Source: Bacteroidales bacterium (GTDB lineage: Bacteria > Bacteroidota > Bacteroidia > Bacteroidales > P3). From it: DNA of 23,654 bases. The stretch covers positions 1 through 23,654 of the forward strand of contig JAFWOP010000055.1 in the NCBI GenBank assembly GCA_017545365.1, given 5' to 3'. The position numbers were made by a program, and so were the translations under genes. Position 1 is the stretch's first letter. Every line of letters begins with the position of its first letter. The notes under the pieces were generated by a model. That model saw only the letters and a list, made by a program, of their open reading frames with translations, had not been told where the DNA came from and did not search any database. Of this stretch, positions 7,101-14,252 are shown in pieces.

Positions 7101-8432
7101 ATGAACCGCTATATTACCATATTGCTCCTTACCCTATCCGCCTTTGTTGCTTCGGCGCAGAAGTGGACCAACTATACCGAGAAGAATTCCGGCCTTATCG
7201 GCAACAACATCCTGGCCATCACTGCCGACCACCGAGGCAACCTGTGGGTGGGCAGCACCCAGGGACTCAACAAGTTCAAAGACGGACAGTGGACCGACTA
7301 TGCTGACTTCAACGAGAAGCTGAAGAACCAGTTTGTCAATTGCCTGGTGGTGGAGGGCAACACCCTTTGGATAGGCACCGACGACTATGGGGTCATCGAG
7401 TTCAACGGAGGCCGCTGGTTCGAACATGCCGAAGAAACCCACCGCTTGAACATGAAGTATATCCGCGACATCGCCATCGACCATGTGGGGGTGAAGTGGA
7501 TAGGGGTGACCCTCAGTGGCTTTGTGCAATATGACGGGGTCAACTGGAACAAGTACACCGCCACCGATTCCGAGCTGCTGAGCGACTTCATCCTCTGCGT
7601 GGTTATCGACAACCGCGACCGCAAATGGATTGGCACCAACGATGGCCTCTGTGTTTTCGACGGCCGCCGCTGGCTCTCTTACACGACCAAGAACTCCAAA
7701 ATACCACACAACATCGTCCTCTCCATCGCCATCGACAAGAACAACGTGAAGTGGATAGGCACACTGGAGGGTCTCTGCCGTCTGGAAGGTGATGAATGGC
7801 AGATTTATAATACCGACAACTGCGCCATCCCCGGCAACCAAATCAACGACCTGGCGTTCGACAAGGACGGCAACCTATGGATGGCCACCGACGGCGGTGT
7901 GGCGGTGTTTGACTGCGAGAACCATTGGGACACCTTCCGTGCAGGCGACAGGCTGCCCAAGTGTATGTTCCAAAATGTGGCCATCGACCGTAACGAAAAC
8001 ATCTGGTTCGGCACCGACGACAAGGGCCTCTGGTGCCTTTCGGGCTACAAGATGCAGAAGGAGCCCCCCGCCACCTTGGCCGACAACGTCGAGCCCGAGG
8101 CTGGCGATATAACGGCAAGCGGCACCAAACCTGCCACCGGTAAACCCTCGAAGGGCAAGGCCGACGAGGGGAGCGACGCTCCCTCCTCGTCCTCGGCACA
8201 GGAGGAACGTATCAAGCTGACCCCCAACCTCGAAGAAGGCTATATCACCATCACCATGAACAGCCCCCAGGCCGAGGTCACCTTCCTCAACGCCAAGGGC
8301 GAGAAGGTGCGCACTGTGCCGAAGTATCAAAATGGCGGACACATCAACATCTCCAAGATGAAGAAAGGCACCTACACCGTGCGGGTCAAGACCTCGTCGG
8401 GCACCCGCTCGGTCAAATTTACCCTCAGGTAG
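7101..8432 (+). CDS. Secreted seven-bladed beta-propeller (Reg_prop repeats) with C-terminal sorting-like domain
   Basis: 443 residues with a signal peptide (MNRYITILLLTLSAFVASAQ). Seven repeats of the two-component-regulator-propeller type follow, each with a core like LWVGSTQGLNKFKDGQW. They lie near residues 48-64, 89-106, 132-149, 175-191, 217-233, 258-276 and 301-316, the number needed for one closed propeller. Unlike hybrid sensor kinases with this repeat, there is no transmembrane or kinase part. A low-complexity linker rich in Pro, Ser and Lys (about 320-370) leads to a small beta domain (about 373-443: VTFLNAKGEKVRTV ... GTYTVRVKT ... RSVKFTLR) resembling a T9SS sorting domain. It should act outside the inner membrane, probably as a binding scaffold. 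It lies between the preceding secreted protein and DsbD with short gaps. Confidence 0.8.
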   Translation: MNRYITILLLTLSAFVASAQKWTNYTEKNSGLIGNNILAITADHRGNLWVGSTQGLNKFKDGQWTDYADFNEKLKNQFVNCLVVEGNTLWIGTDDYGVIEFNGGRWFEHAEETHRLNMKYIRDIAIDHVGVKWIGVTLSGFVQYDGVNWNKYTATDSELLSDFILCVVIDNRDRKWIGTNDGLCVFDGRRWLSYTTKNSKIPHNIVLSIAIDKNNVKWIGTLEGLCRLEGDEWQIYNTDNCAIPGNQINDLAFDKDGNLWMATDGGVAVFDCENHWDTFRAGDRLPKCMFQNVAIDRNENIWFGTDDKGLWCLSGYKMQKEPPATLADNVEPEAGDITASGTKPATGKPSKGKADEGSDAPSSSSAQEERIKLTPNLEEGYITITMNSPQAEVTFLNAKGEKVRTVPKYQNGGHINISKMKKGTYTVRVKTSSGTRSVKFTLR

Positions 8433-8476
8433 TTGGCACTCAAATGACAAATAAATAAATGCAATTAATATAACCT

Positions 8477-10537
8477 ATGAAAAGAATCGTTACAATCCTT
8501 CTGATGCTGGGCATGGCCATTGCCAGTTTCGCCCAGATTGAGGAGCATGTCAAATGGACTTATTCTGTCAAAGAACTCAATGACACGGAGGCGGAGTTGG
8601 TGTTCACCGGCAAGATTGACGACGGCTGGCACCTCTATTCTCAGCACACAGACCCCGCCGGCCCCATCGCCACCAGCTTTGAATTCACCCCTAGCAAGGA
8701 CTACAAGCTGAAGGGGAGGGTGCAGGAAACCAAGCCGCACGAAGAGTATGACGACATCTTCAAATGCACCGTCCGCTCGTTCTCCGACAAGGTGGTCTTC
8801 CGTCAGAAAATCGAGCGGTTAAGTGATAAGGATTTCAAAGTCAATGGTGTCTTTTCCTACCAGATGTGCAACCAAGGCAGCTGTGTGGCTCCAGAGGACC
8901 GCGACTTCACTTTCTCCGTCAAAGGGGCACAGCCACCCTTGAATGACGATATGGCCGATGGCGGCGAACTTGTCGCCGACACCGATACCCCTGAAGAGAT
9001 GCAGGAGGCCGAGCCTGTGGTCGACACCGCTGTTGCCGTGGTGGCTGAAGCCGAGGAGACTCCTGCCGAGAAGAAGCACCAGTCGCTCATCGTGGTGTTC
9101 CTTGTGGCACTGTTGGGCGGCATCCTGACGATGTTCACCCCCTGCGTGTTCCCCATGATACCGATGACGGTCAACTTCTTCATGCACAATAGCGACGACC
9201 CCCACAAAAACCGTCGTCAGGCATGGATGTTTGGCTTCTCCATTGTCTTCCTCTTTGCCGTGTTGGGTGCCATTCTGGCACTTGTCTTCGGCCCCGAGGC
9301 CCTCTACTTCATCGGCACTCACTGGCTGCCCAACCTCATCTTCTTCGTCATCTTCTTCGTCTTTGCGTTGAGCTTCTTCGGACTGTTTGAAATCAAGATG
9401 CCCGAGAAGTGGATTAACAAGAGCGACGAGCAGGCCGACAAGGGCGGTCTGCTGGCTCCCTTCTTCATCGCCCTTACCACCGTGCTGGTCTCCTTCAGCT
9501 GCACGGGTCCCATTCTCGGTGCCGCCTTGGTGGGCCTTACCACCTCTTCCACCGACCGTTGGGTCTCCCTCATCACCATGCTGGGCTTCGGCATCGGCTT
9601 TGCAGCCCCCTTCACCCTGCTGGCCATGTTCCCGCAGGTATTGAAAAATATGAAGAGCGGCTCGTGGCTCAACACCGTCAAGGTCTCCTTTGCTTTCTTG
9701 GAGTTGGCCTTTGGCTTGAAATTCCTGCAAATGGCTGACCTCTACTGCAACTGGGGGCTCCTGCCGCGCGACATCTATCTGGCATTGTGGATTGTCATCT
9801 TCGGTATGCTTGGCTTCTACCTCTTGGGCAAACTGCGCTTCAAAGGCGACGACGAGGTGAAGGAGATTAGCACCCTCCGCATCTTCCTTGCCATTGCCGA
9901 CCTGGCCTTTGTCGTCTGGATGATCCCCGGTCTTTGGGGTGCGCCGCTCAAAGGACTCAGCGGTTTCCTGCCCGCACCTAACAGTCAGGAGTTCGACATC
10001 GCCAAGATTGTTGCCGACAACCGTCCGGCTGTCACTGCCGAAGGCACCGTGCAGCTTGGTCAGCTGCCCGCCGACCGCAAGTATGCCGATGTGCTCCATG
10101 TGCCACTGGGATTCGAAGCTTTCTTCGACCTCGACGAGGCAAAGGCCTATGCCCGTGAGCATAACAAACCCATCTTCCTCGACTTCACCGGCAAGACCTG
10201 CGCCAACTGTCGCGAGATGGAGAACAACGTCTGGGTCGACCCCGAAGTGCGTCGCATCATGAACGAGAAGTACGTCATCTGCTCCCTCTTCGCCGACGAG
10301 AACACCATCGAGCTGCCCGAAGAAGAGTGGGTTACCGACCAGAACGGCCGTGTCCTCAAGACCCTGGGTCGCAAAAACCTCAACTATCAGAAGACCCAGT
10401 TCAACATGAACGCACAGCCCTACTATGTGATTATTGATGCCGACGGCAAAGTCCTCACCAAGGAAAACTACAAATACGACCGCGATGTGAAGAAGTTCAT
10501 CGCCTACCTCAACGAGGGCCTTGCCAACTATCGCTAG
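8477..10537 (+). CDS. dsbD: Thiol:disulfide interchange protein DsbD
   Basis: 686 residues, full length for the family. After a signal peptide (1-19) comes the periplasmic N-terminal domain (about 20-150) with the redox pair Cys131/Cys136 (CNQGSC). A membrane domain of about eight helices (205-500) follows, with Cys223 in FTPCVFPMIP and Cys342 in SFSCTGPILG, the two cysteines that pass electrons across the membrane. The C-terminal thioredoxin-like domain (about 545-686) carries Cys575-Ala-Asn-Cys578 in DFTGKTCANCREME. All six redox cysteines of the known electron path are present. It takes electrons from cytoplasmic thioredoxin and delivers them to periplasmic partners for disulfide isomerisation or cytochrome maturation. 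Its neighbours in the cluster are exported, so they may be clients; that is inference. A 44-bp gap precedes it and 12 bp follow. Confidence 0.96.
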   Translation: MKRIVTILLMLGMAIASFAQIEEHVKWTYSVKELNDTEAELVFTGKIDDGWHLYSQHTDPAGPIATSFEFTPSKDYKLKGRVQETKPHEEYDDIFKCTVRSFSDKVVFRQKIERLSDKDFKVNGVFSYQMCNQGSCVAPEDRDFTFSVKGAQPPLNDDMADGGELVADTDTPEEMQEAEPVVDTAVAVVAEAEETPAEKKHQSLIVVFLVALLGGILTMFTPCVFPMIPMTVNFFMHNSDDPHKNRRQAWMFGFSIVFLFAVLGAILALVFGPEALYFIGTHWLPNLIFFVIFFVFALSFFGLFEIKMPEKWINKSDEQADKGGLLAPFFIALTTVLVSFSCTGPILGAALVGLTTSSTDRWVSLITMLGFGIGFAAPFTLLAMFPQVLKNMKSGSWLNTVKVSFAFLELAFGLKFLQMADLYCNWGLLPRDIYLALWIVIFGMLGFYLLGKLRFKGDDEVKEISTLRIFLAIADLAFVVWMIPGLWGAPLKGLSGFLPAPNSQEFDIAKIVADNRPAVTAEGTVQLGQLPADRKYADVLHVPLGFEAFFDLDEAKAYAREHNKPIFLDFTGKTCANCREMENNVWVDPEVRRIMNEKYVICSLFADENTIELPEEEWVTDQNGRVLKTLGRKNLNYQKTQFNMNAQPYYVIIDADGKVLTKENYKYDRDVKKFIAYLNEGLANYR

Positions 10538-10549
10538 TACATAAATGAA

Positions 10550-11002
10550 ATGAATATCAACGACTATAGCACAAAAGGCTTCCTCCTCTCGGTGATGAGA
10601 CGGGGAGGCCTTTTGGCTTTCTTATTGATATTGTCGTTGAACTGTCAGGCGCAGAAGGTAAGCCGAGTGGAGAAGTTCATCAACAACTATGAGACCTTTG
10701 TCAACGAGGTGGTTGCCACCCCCATTGCTGACTTCCACGGCGACACCCTTAACCACTTCCAGCGACAGCAACGATGCTTCATGCGCCGTTACCGCTGGTA
10801 CTTCGACACCCGCATGTCGGTCGAGCAGCTTGAACGTTTCAACCGTCTCTGTGGCCGTTACAAGCACAAGATGAAGGTGCTGAACCGCTATCGCCGTTTC
10901 GCCGCCGCCAAAGGCCGTGTAGTGGGCCGCCTAGAAGACATCTTCCATCGCGAGGCAGTTTTTGACACCTCCGATTACGACACCATCTTCATTGAGGAAT
11001 AG
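10550..11002 (+). CDS. Small exported protein of unknown function downstream of dsbD
   Basis: 150 residues from the first ATG. An internal ATG at 10595 gives a cleaner signal peptide (MRRGGLLAFLLILSLNCQA), so either start is possible. The mature part is helical, rich in Arg, Tyr and Phe (RQQRCFMRRYRWYFDTRM ... RYKHKMKVLNRYRRFAAAKG), and ends in an acidic tail (DTSDYDTIFIEE). I do not recognise the family. The 12-bp gap after dsbD implies co-transcription. Confidence 0.75.
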   Translation: MNINDYSTKGFLLSVMRRGGLLAFLLILSLNCQAQKVSRVEKFINNYETFVNEVVATPIADFHGDTLNHFQRQQRCFMRRYRWYFDTRMSVEQLERFNRLCGRYKHKMKVLNRYRRFAAAKGRVVGRLEDIFHREAVFDTSDYDTIFIEE

Positions 11003-11030
11003 CCTCCCCCCTGTATAAAGAAAGAGCTGT

Positions 11031-11051
11031 GCGCTGATTACGAGCGCTTTT
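11031..11051 (+). terminator. Weak terminator candidate after the dsbD cluster
   Basis: GCGCT / AGCGC (11031-11035, 11043-11047) followed by TTTT. A second small stem CCCCT / AGGGG (11070-11074, 11084-11088) with a T-rich tail follows. Either could end the cluster transcript. Confidence 0.4.
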
Positions 11052-11224
11052 GTCAAAAATTGGCTGTGACCCCTTTCAAGAAGAGGGGCAATTTTGTGTT
11101 TTTCCCGTTTGAAAAACGCAGAAAAACGTCTGTTAATTCTTTTTTGAAAATGTTAAACACTCGCTCCAAAAGATTGAATTACATGACGTGCTTTGTTAAT
11201 TTTCCAAATAATTTCTGTCTGCAT

Positions 11225-11255
11225 TTTGTCATGTCGCGAAAAAGTAGTACCTTTG
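11225..11255 (+). promoter_or_regulatory. Promoter of the initiator tRNA
   Basis: TTTG (11225-11228), a 19-bp spacer and TACCTTTG (11248-11255) match the Bacteroidetes -33/-7 consensus very well. The tRNA starts 30 bp downstream. The region 11089-11224 shows nothing else clear. Confidence 0.8.
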
Positions 11256-11284
11256 CAGCCGATTTCCAAATGGGAATAAGAGAG

Positions 11285-11356
<72 letters not shown>

Positions 11357-11363
11357 CCGAGCA

Positions 11364-11393
11364 GGACAAGTCAGTTGACTTGTCCTTTTTTTT
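11364..11393 (+). terminator. Terminator of the tRNA gene
   Basis: GGACAAGTC (11364-11372) pairs perfectly with GACTTGTCC (11377-11385), loop AGTT, followed by eight T (11386-11393). Confidence 0.9.
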
Positions 11394-11490
11394 ACCCTTA
11401 ACCCTCCTGCTACCAATAACTTAAAGATCTTTCCATATATTTAAAAACAACTTTCTTCAATCTTTTTACTACTATATTAAAAAATAATTG

Positions 11491-11498
11491 TATTTTTG
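11491..11498 (+). promoter_or_regulatory. -7 box of the accessory operon
   Basis: TATTTTTG matches TAnnTTTG exactly and lies 23 bp before the ATG at 11522, in very AT-rich DNA. No distinct -33 TTTG was found. No comparable box was seen in front of the later genes, so one transcript may cover 11522-13751. Confidence 0.55.
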
Positions 11499-11521
11499 CA
11501 CATTGAAAGAAAGCAATTATT

Positions 11522-11707
11522 ATGATAACAGAACGCGACAGATGGGTGTTTGACAACCTCGACAATTTTGACGAGAACGAGGAACGTACCGATATGGATG
11601 TCAATACGTTCTTTGAGTTAATGGAAGAAATGGTGAACAAGCATTACGATGCAAAAGAGGTTGTAAAAAATGGCTATCATAAGGCAACGCGCGTCGCTAC
11701 GTATTAA
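11522..11707 (+). CDS. Small acidic protein, possible antitoxin
   Basis: 61 residues, strongly acidic in the first two thirds (FDNLDNFDENEERTDMDVNT, then FFELMEEM) with a short basic tail (GYHKATRVATY). No recognised family. It overlaps the next gene by 38 bp, so the two are probably translated together. A small acidic protein encoded just before a slightly larger basic one is the usual layout of a type II antitoxin and toxin. There is no obvious ribbon-helix-helix or helix-turn-helix DNA-binding motif, so this reading rests on size, charge and position. AT-rich composition sets it apart from the GC-rich genes before the tRNA. Confidence 0.6.
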   Translation: MITERDRWVFDNLDNFDENEERTDMDVNTFFELMEEMVNKHYDAKEVVKNGYHKATRVATY

Positions 11708-11999
11708 GAAATTCTACGAAAACACACTGCTTTATCACAACACCCTTTCTCGAGAAGTGGTACTCATAATTCTCCGAAAGATAAAGACCGAGATGTTGGC
11801 TCTTGACAATGGTATTCCCGATGGATGCCATATTGTCAATCCTTCCTATTTGTCATTGTGGAACGAAAGGGGATGGACAGATGTCTCTTCCATTCAAACC
11901 CGTTGGCACTACGCTTTCACTCACAACAGAATCCAAGCGGTCATACACGACGCGGAGCATTCACAGAATATGGCAGATGAAGCCAACCGTCCTATATAG
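11670..11999 (+). CDS. Small protein, possible RelE/ParE-like toxin
   Basis: 109 residues. The order of elements recalls the RelE/ParE fold: a basic N-terminal strand and helices (KKFYENTLLYHNTL ... EVVLIILRKIKTEMLAL), then strands with an aromatic/basic patch (SLWNERGWTDVSSIQTRWHY), and a final strand reading IQAVIHDAEHSQNM. In that superfamily such a region binds the ribosome or gyrase. The similarity is by pattern only and catalytic residues cannot be assigned. The gene starts inside the preceding small acidic gene, which supports a toxin-antitoxin pair. A 47-bp gap with a strong hairpin follows. Alternative: a conserved hypothetical accessory protein of the nuclease operon. Confidence 0.58.
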   Translation: MAIIRQRASLRIKKFYENTLLYHNTLSREVVLIILRKIKTEMLALDNGIPDGCHIVNPSYLSLWNERGWTDVSSIQTRWHYAFTHNRIQAVIHDAEHSQNMADEANRPI

Positions 12000-12002
12000 A
12001 AT

Positions 12003-12023
12003 TGCCGGATTGCAAATCCGGCA
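12003..12023. other. 9-bp perfect hairpin between the two parts of the accessory operon
   Basis: TGCCGGATT (12003-12011) pairs with AATCCGGCA (12015-12023) around a GCA loop. No T-run follows, so it is not a standard terminator. It is well placed to stabilise or attenuate the transcript between the small-gene pair and the nuclease genes. Confidence 0.6.
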
Positions 12024-12046
12024 CAACGGGTAATTGATGATTATAT

Positions 12047-12562
12047 ATGATGGAAAGAGAAATAAGCGAGACATACTTTTTTGACGAAAATGGTTTTGAT
12101 ACAAATGGGTGTCGAATTTGTGATGGCATCGCCTTTCGCGAAGTTGTTAAGGAATTCGAGTTCGAATTTCATAAGAAACATAGTGGTGAGTATGCACTTA
12201 ATTTGTATGCTAATGCACGGACAATGGATTTATTAGCAAAATCATGCCGTGCAGAACATTTCTTATCTTACGGAATGGATTTAACGCAAGGAAAGTACTT
12301 TGACGCATTATGTGACCCAGATGCAAACCATAATATGGACTTGTATAGCAAGTCAGTTTTTGTGTACGGGATTGACTCTGCATTTATGACAGACCTTGAT
12401 GAGGATGGATATCCAATCTTTGGAGATGGCATTTATCCACTGACACTCTTGGTTGACTGCAATATGCGTAATGGCGAATTAAGACTATCCACACCGACAG
12501 ATGAGTCCGATGATGAATTTGGTATTAATAAAGTACTTACCCCAGTATATGAATTAGCATGA
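12047..12562 (+). CDS. Unknown acidic protein of the nuclease operon
   Basis: 171 residues from the first of two adjacent ATG codons (12047 or 12050). I do not recognise the family. It is acidic and soluble, with no signal peptide or membrane segment. Notable segments are DENGFDTNGCRICDGIAFRE near the N-terminus (with Cys-x-x-Cys), ALCDPDANHNMDLYSKSVFV, and SAFMTDLDEDGYPIFGDGIY, then LLVDCNMRNGELRL. The stop overlaps the start of the next gene by 4 bp (ATGA), so it belongs to the same operon as the nuclease. Immunity, regulatory or target-recognition roles are all possible. Confidence 0.7.
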   Translation: MMEREISETYFFDENGFDTNGCRICDGIAFREVVKEFEFEFHKKHSGEYALNLYANARTMDLLAKSCRAEHFLSYGMDLTQGKYFDALCDPDANHNMDLYSKSVFVYGIDSAFMTDLDEDGYPIFGDGIYPLTLLVDCNMRNGELRLSTPTDESDDEFGINKVLTPVYELA

Positions 12563-12795
12563 CACAAAAAAAACAATGGCATCTTGTCAGAACTATCAAT
12601 GGAGAATGGGTAAGTGAGGAATACGTAGTGTATATGACCAAGCGTTCAGGTAATATGCGACTGAAAGATGCTTCAAGATTAGGAATAAGAATCAGTCTTC
12701 ATCCAGCACACGATGGAAATTGCTGGTGCTTCCGTCATGAACTTGAAAGCCTAATCAAAGCACAAAAAGAAAATGCCAACAAATACAAAAAATAG
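12559..12795 (+). CDS. Small basic protein of the nuclease operon
   Basis: 78 residues, basic, not recognised. A first segment (WHLVRTINGEWVSEEYVVYM) looks like beta strands. A second, SGNMRLKDASRLGIRISLHP, could place a short helix against DNA, and the C-terminus is a charged helix (LESLIKAQKENANKYKK). It overlaps the preceding gene by 4 bp, and the nuclease starts 2 bp after its stop, so the three are tightly coupled. Its size and charge would suit a DNA-binding or nuclease-partner subunit; this is inference. Confidence 0.65.
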   Translation: MTQKKQWHLVRTINGEWVSEEYVVYMTKRSGNMRLKDASRLGIRISLHPAHDGNCWCFRHELESLIKAQKENANKYKK

Positions 12796-12797
12796 AC

Positions 12798-13751
12798 ATG
12801 AATGCATTTCAAGAGAAGATGTATAAACATCTGCAAAAACAGTTCGGAACTGGAGAGTCGGTGTTTTTATCAGACTCAAAGAATCTTTTTTACTCTGGTA
12901 TACGGGATAAGATTTTTGAACTTCAAGAAAAACATGGATTTGATTTCCATCGATTCGTAAAACAGCCACACGTAGCGAGTTCTCAAGCAGCCTGCATTAA
13001 TCTTTTTTTACCAATTATGGAATCCGAATGTGCTGTGGATGTTCTTAAAAAGGTAAAAAAAGATATCGCAAGTATCGATAAAAGTCACATCGTAGAAGGC
13101 TTTACTTTTGAATACTGGCGTGATAATCCGAGACCCAACGATGGCTCAAAGGGATTACTAAATGACCATTCGAAAACGGCAGGAACAGATGCAGATTTTG
13201 CGTTGTCTTATATTGACAATGAAAATAGACATTGCCTTTGGCTTGTAGAACATAAACTGACAGAAACTGAATTCACTCAATGCAATGCCGTCCATAACGG
13301 AAAGCATAAGGAGTTGTTAGCGAAATGCTCTAATTACACAGCACAACATCTAATGAACAATAATGAAGACTGCTACTACTGTCATGCTCGGCACTTCAAC
13401 TATTGGCAATTAACAAAAAAACACATCGAAGCTTTACCGAACTTGGATATTTTTGAAAATGGATGCCCCTTTATGGATGGAATGTGTCAATTGTGGCGTA
13501 ATACTCTATTGGTTAAAGCAGCACAAGAAGAATACCAATACGATAAGGTCTTTTTTTCAGTTGTAAAACCTCATGACAACATAGCCTTGAATAACTCACT
13601 CAAGCAATTTAGGGCTATCGTAGACCCAGTATTGTTTTCTGTTTTTCATCCAACAACAATAGTAGATGCCGCTATTTCTTGTTCGGATTCCGCTCTCCGA
13701 GACTGGGGCAAATGGTATACTGACACATACTTAAATTATGATTTGCCATAA
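12798..13751 (+). CDS. PD-(D/E)XK nuclease, putative restriction endonuclease (PGN_0703-like)
   Basis: 317 residues. The core nuclease motif is visible: GTDADFALSY (129-138, Asp131 or Asp133 as metal ligand), then a strand and a turn, then LWLVEHKLTE (147-156) with Glu151-His-Lys153 as the E-x-K pair. An upstream helix with SSQAACINLFLPIM (61-74) and a downstream QLWRNTLL (231-238) fit what I recall of the family annotated as PGN_0703-type putative restriction endonucleases; this is from memory. A set of cysteines (Cys192, Cys195, Cys223, Cys230) after the core may bind zinc or an iron-sulfur cluster. It would cut DNA. No DNA methyltransferase is found nearby, so self-protection must work differently or lie elsewhere. 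It is the last gene of the accessory operon, 146 bp before a terminator. Confidence 0.78.
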   Translation: MNAFQEKMYKHLQKQFGTGESVFLSDSKNLFYSGIRDKIFELQEKHGFDFHRFVKQPHVASSQAACINLFLPIMESECAVDVLKKVKKDIASIDKSHIVEGFTFEYWRDNPRPNDGSKGLLNDHSKTAGTDADFALSYIDNENRHCLWLVEHKLTETEFTQCNAVHNGKHKELLAKCSNYTAQHLMNNNEDCYYCHARHFNYWQLTKKHIEALPNLDIFENGCPFMDGMCQLWRNTLLVKAAQEEYQYDKVFFSVVKPHDNIALNNSLKQFRAIVDPVLFSVFHPTTIVDAAISCSDSALRDWGKWYTDTYLNYDLP

Positions 13752-13790
13752 AATACCTCATAGTCCCAAGGATGTAAACCTATTAAAGGT

Positions 13791-13894
13791 GTGATTGGTT
13801 GGGTTGGGAATGTACTCCCGTAATGCCCATATCTTCTCAAGGTCTTCAAGGAATCGGTGCGAAAAAACGGCATTTGAGCCTAACAAATCAGACA
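13791..13894. repeat. Homologous block, copy 2 (matches 5401-5505)
   Basis: See copy 1 for the alignment. Read on the minus strand this copy is open over the block (F-S-H-R-F-L-E-D-L-E-K-I-W-A-L-R, then IPNPT). Read on the plus strand it is broken by stops. It lies between the nuclease stop and the terminator at 13897, in the 500-bp gap before the efflux operon. Confidence 0.6.
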
Positions 13895-13896
13895 GG

Positions 13897-13924
13897 CAGG
13901 TTGCAGCAAGCAACCTGTTTTTTT
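13897..13924 (+). terminator. Terminator of the accessory operon
   Basis: CAGGTTGC (13897-13904) pairs perfectly with GCAACCTG (13910-13917), loop AGCAA, followed by seven T. Confidence 0.88.
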
Positions 13925-13984
13925 ATCCCCAATTCTGTGTGAGTTTGCCCTTTTTCCGCTTTCATTATGTTACCATTAAGTTAG

Positions 13985-14007
13985 TTTTAGGATGCCCTAT
14001 CCTAAAA
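13985..14007. other. Perfect 9-bp hairpin
   Basis: TTTTAGGAT (13985-13993) and ATCCTAAAA (13999-14007) around GCCCT. There is no T-run of terminator quality on either strand. Function unknown. 14008-14100 shows nothing further. Confidence 0.45.
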
Positions 14008-14107
14008 GTGTTTTAGATGTGTCTTGGTTCGGACGAAGAAAAGGCGAAAGCCGAGCGGGTGCGCCATAGGGTCACGAGGTGCTAGACTAGGGGGATGGAA
14101 CGATAAA

Positions 14108-14130
14108 TTTTTATCGGTTATCGATAAAAA
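14108..14130. promoter_or_regulatory. Palindrome at the upstream edge of the efflux promoter (candidate operator)
   Basis: TTTTTATCG (14108-14116) and CGATAAAAA (14122-14130) around GTTAT form a perfect 9-bp inverted repeat. It ends 2 bp before the -33 element of the efflux promoter, a good position for a regulator. Confidence 0.5.
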
Positions 14131-14131
14131 A

Positions 14132-14163
14132 TTGTTCTAATTCGGAAAATATGTGTATCTTTG
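14132..14163 (+). promoter_or_regulatory. Promoter of the RND efflux operon
   Basis: TTG (14132-14134), a 21-bp spacer and TATCTTTG (14156-14163) match the Bacteroidetes -33/-7 consensus. The leader to the ATG at 14253 is about 80 nt and contains an imperfect hairpin (14175-14197). Confidence 0.7.
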
Positions 14164-14252
14164 CATCTGTTTAGGTCCTCACAGAATAGGTGTGGACGGT
14201 TATTAACTGACTGATACAAAATGTTATGGTATTTAATTATGCTCTCTGTGAT

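Noticed and set aside
8819..10162. 447-codon minus-strand open frame opposite dsbD, and a similar 484-codon one opposite the RND pump (17113-18567).
   Set aside because: Both are antisense shadows of GC-rich genes, with Gly/His/Glu-rich composition and no family pattern, while the plus-strand products are full-length known proteins.
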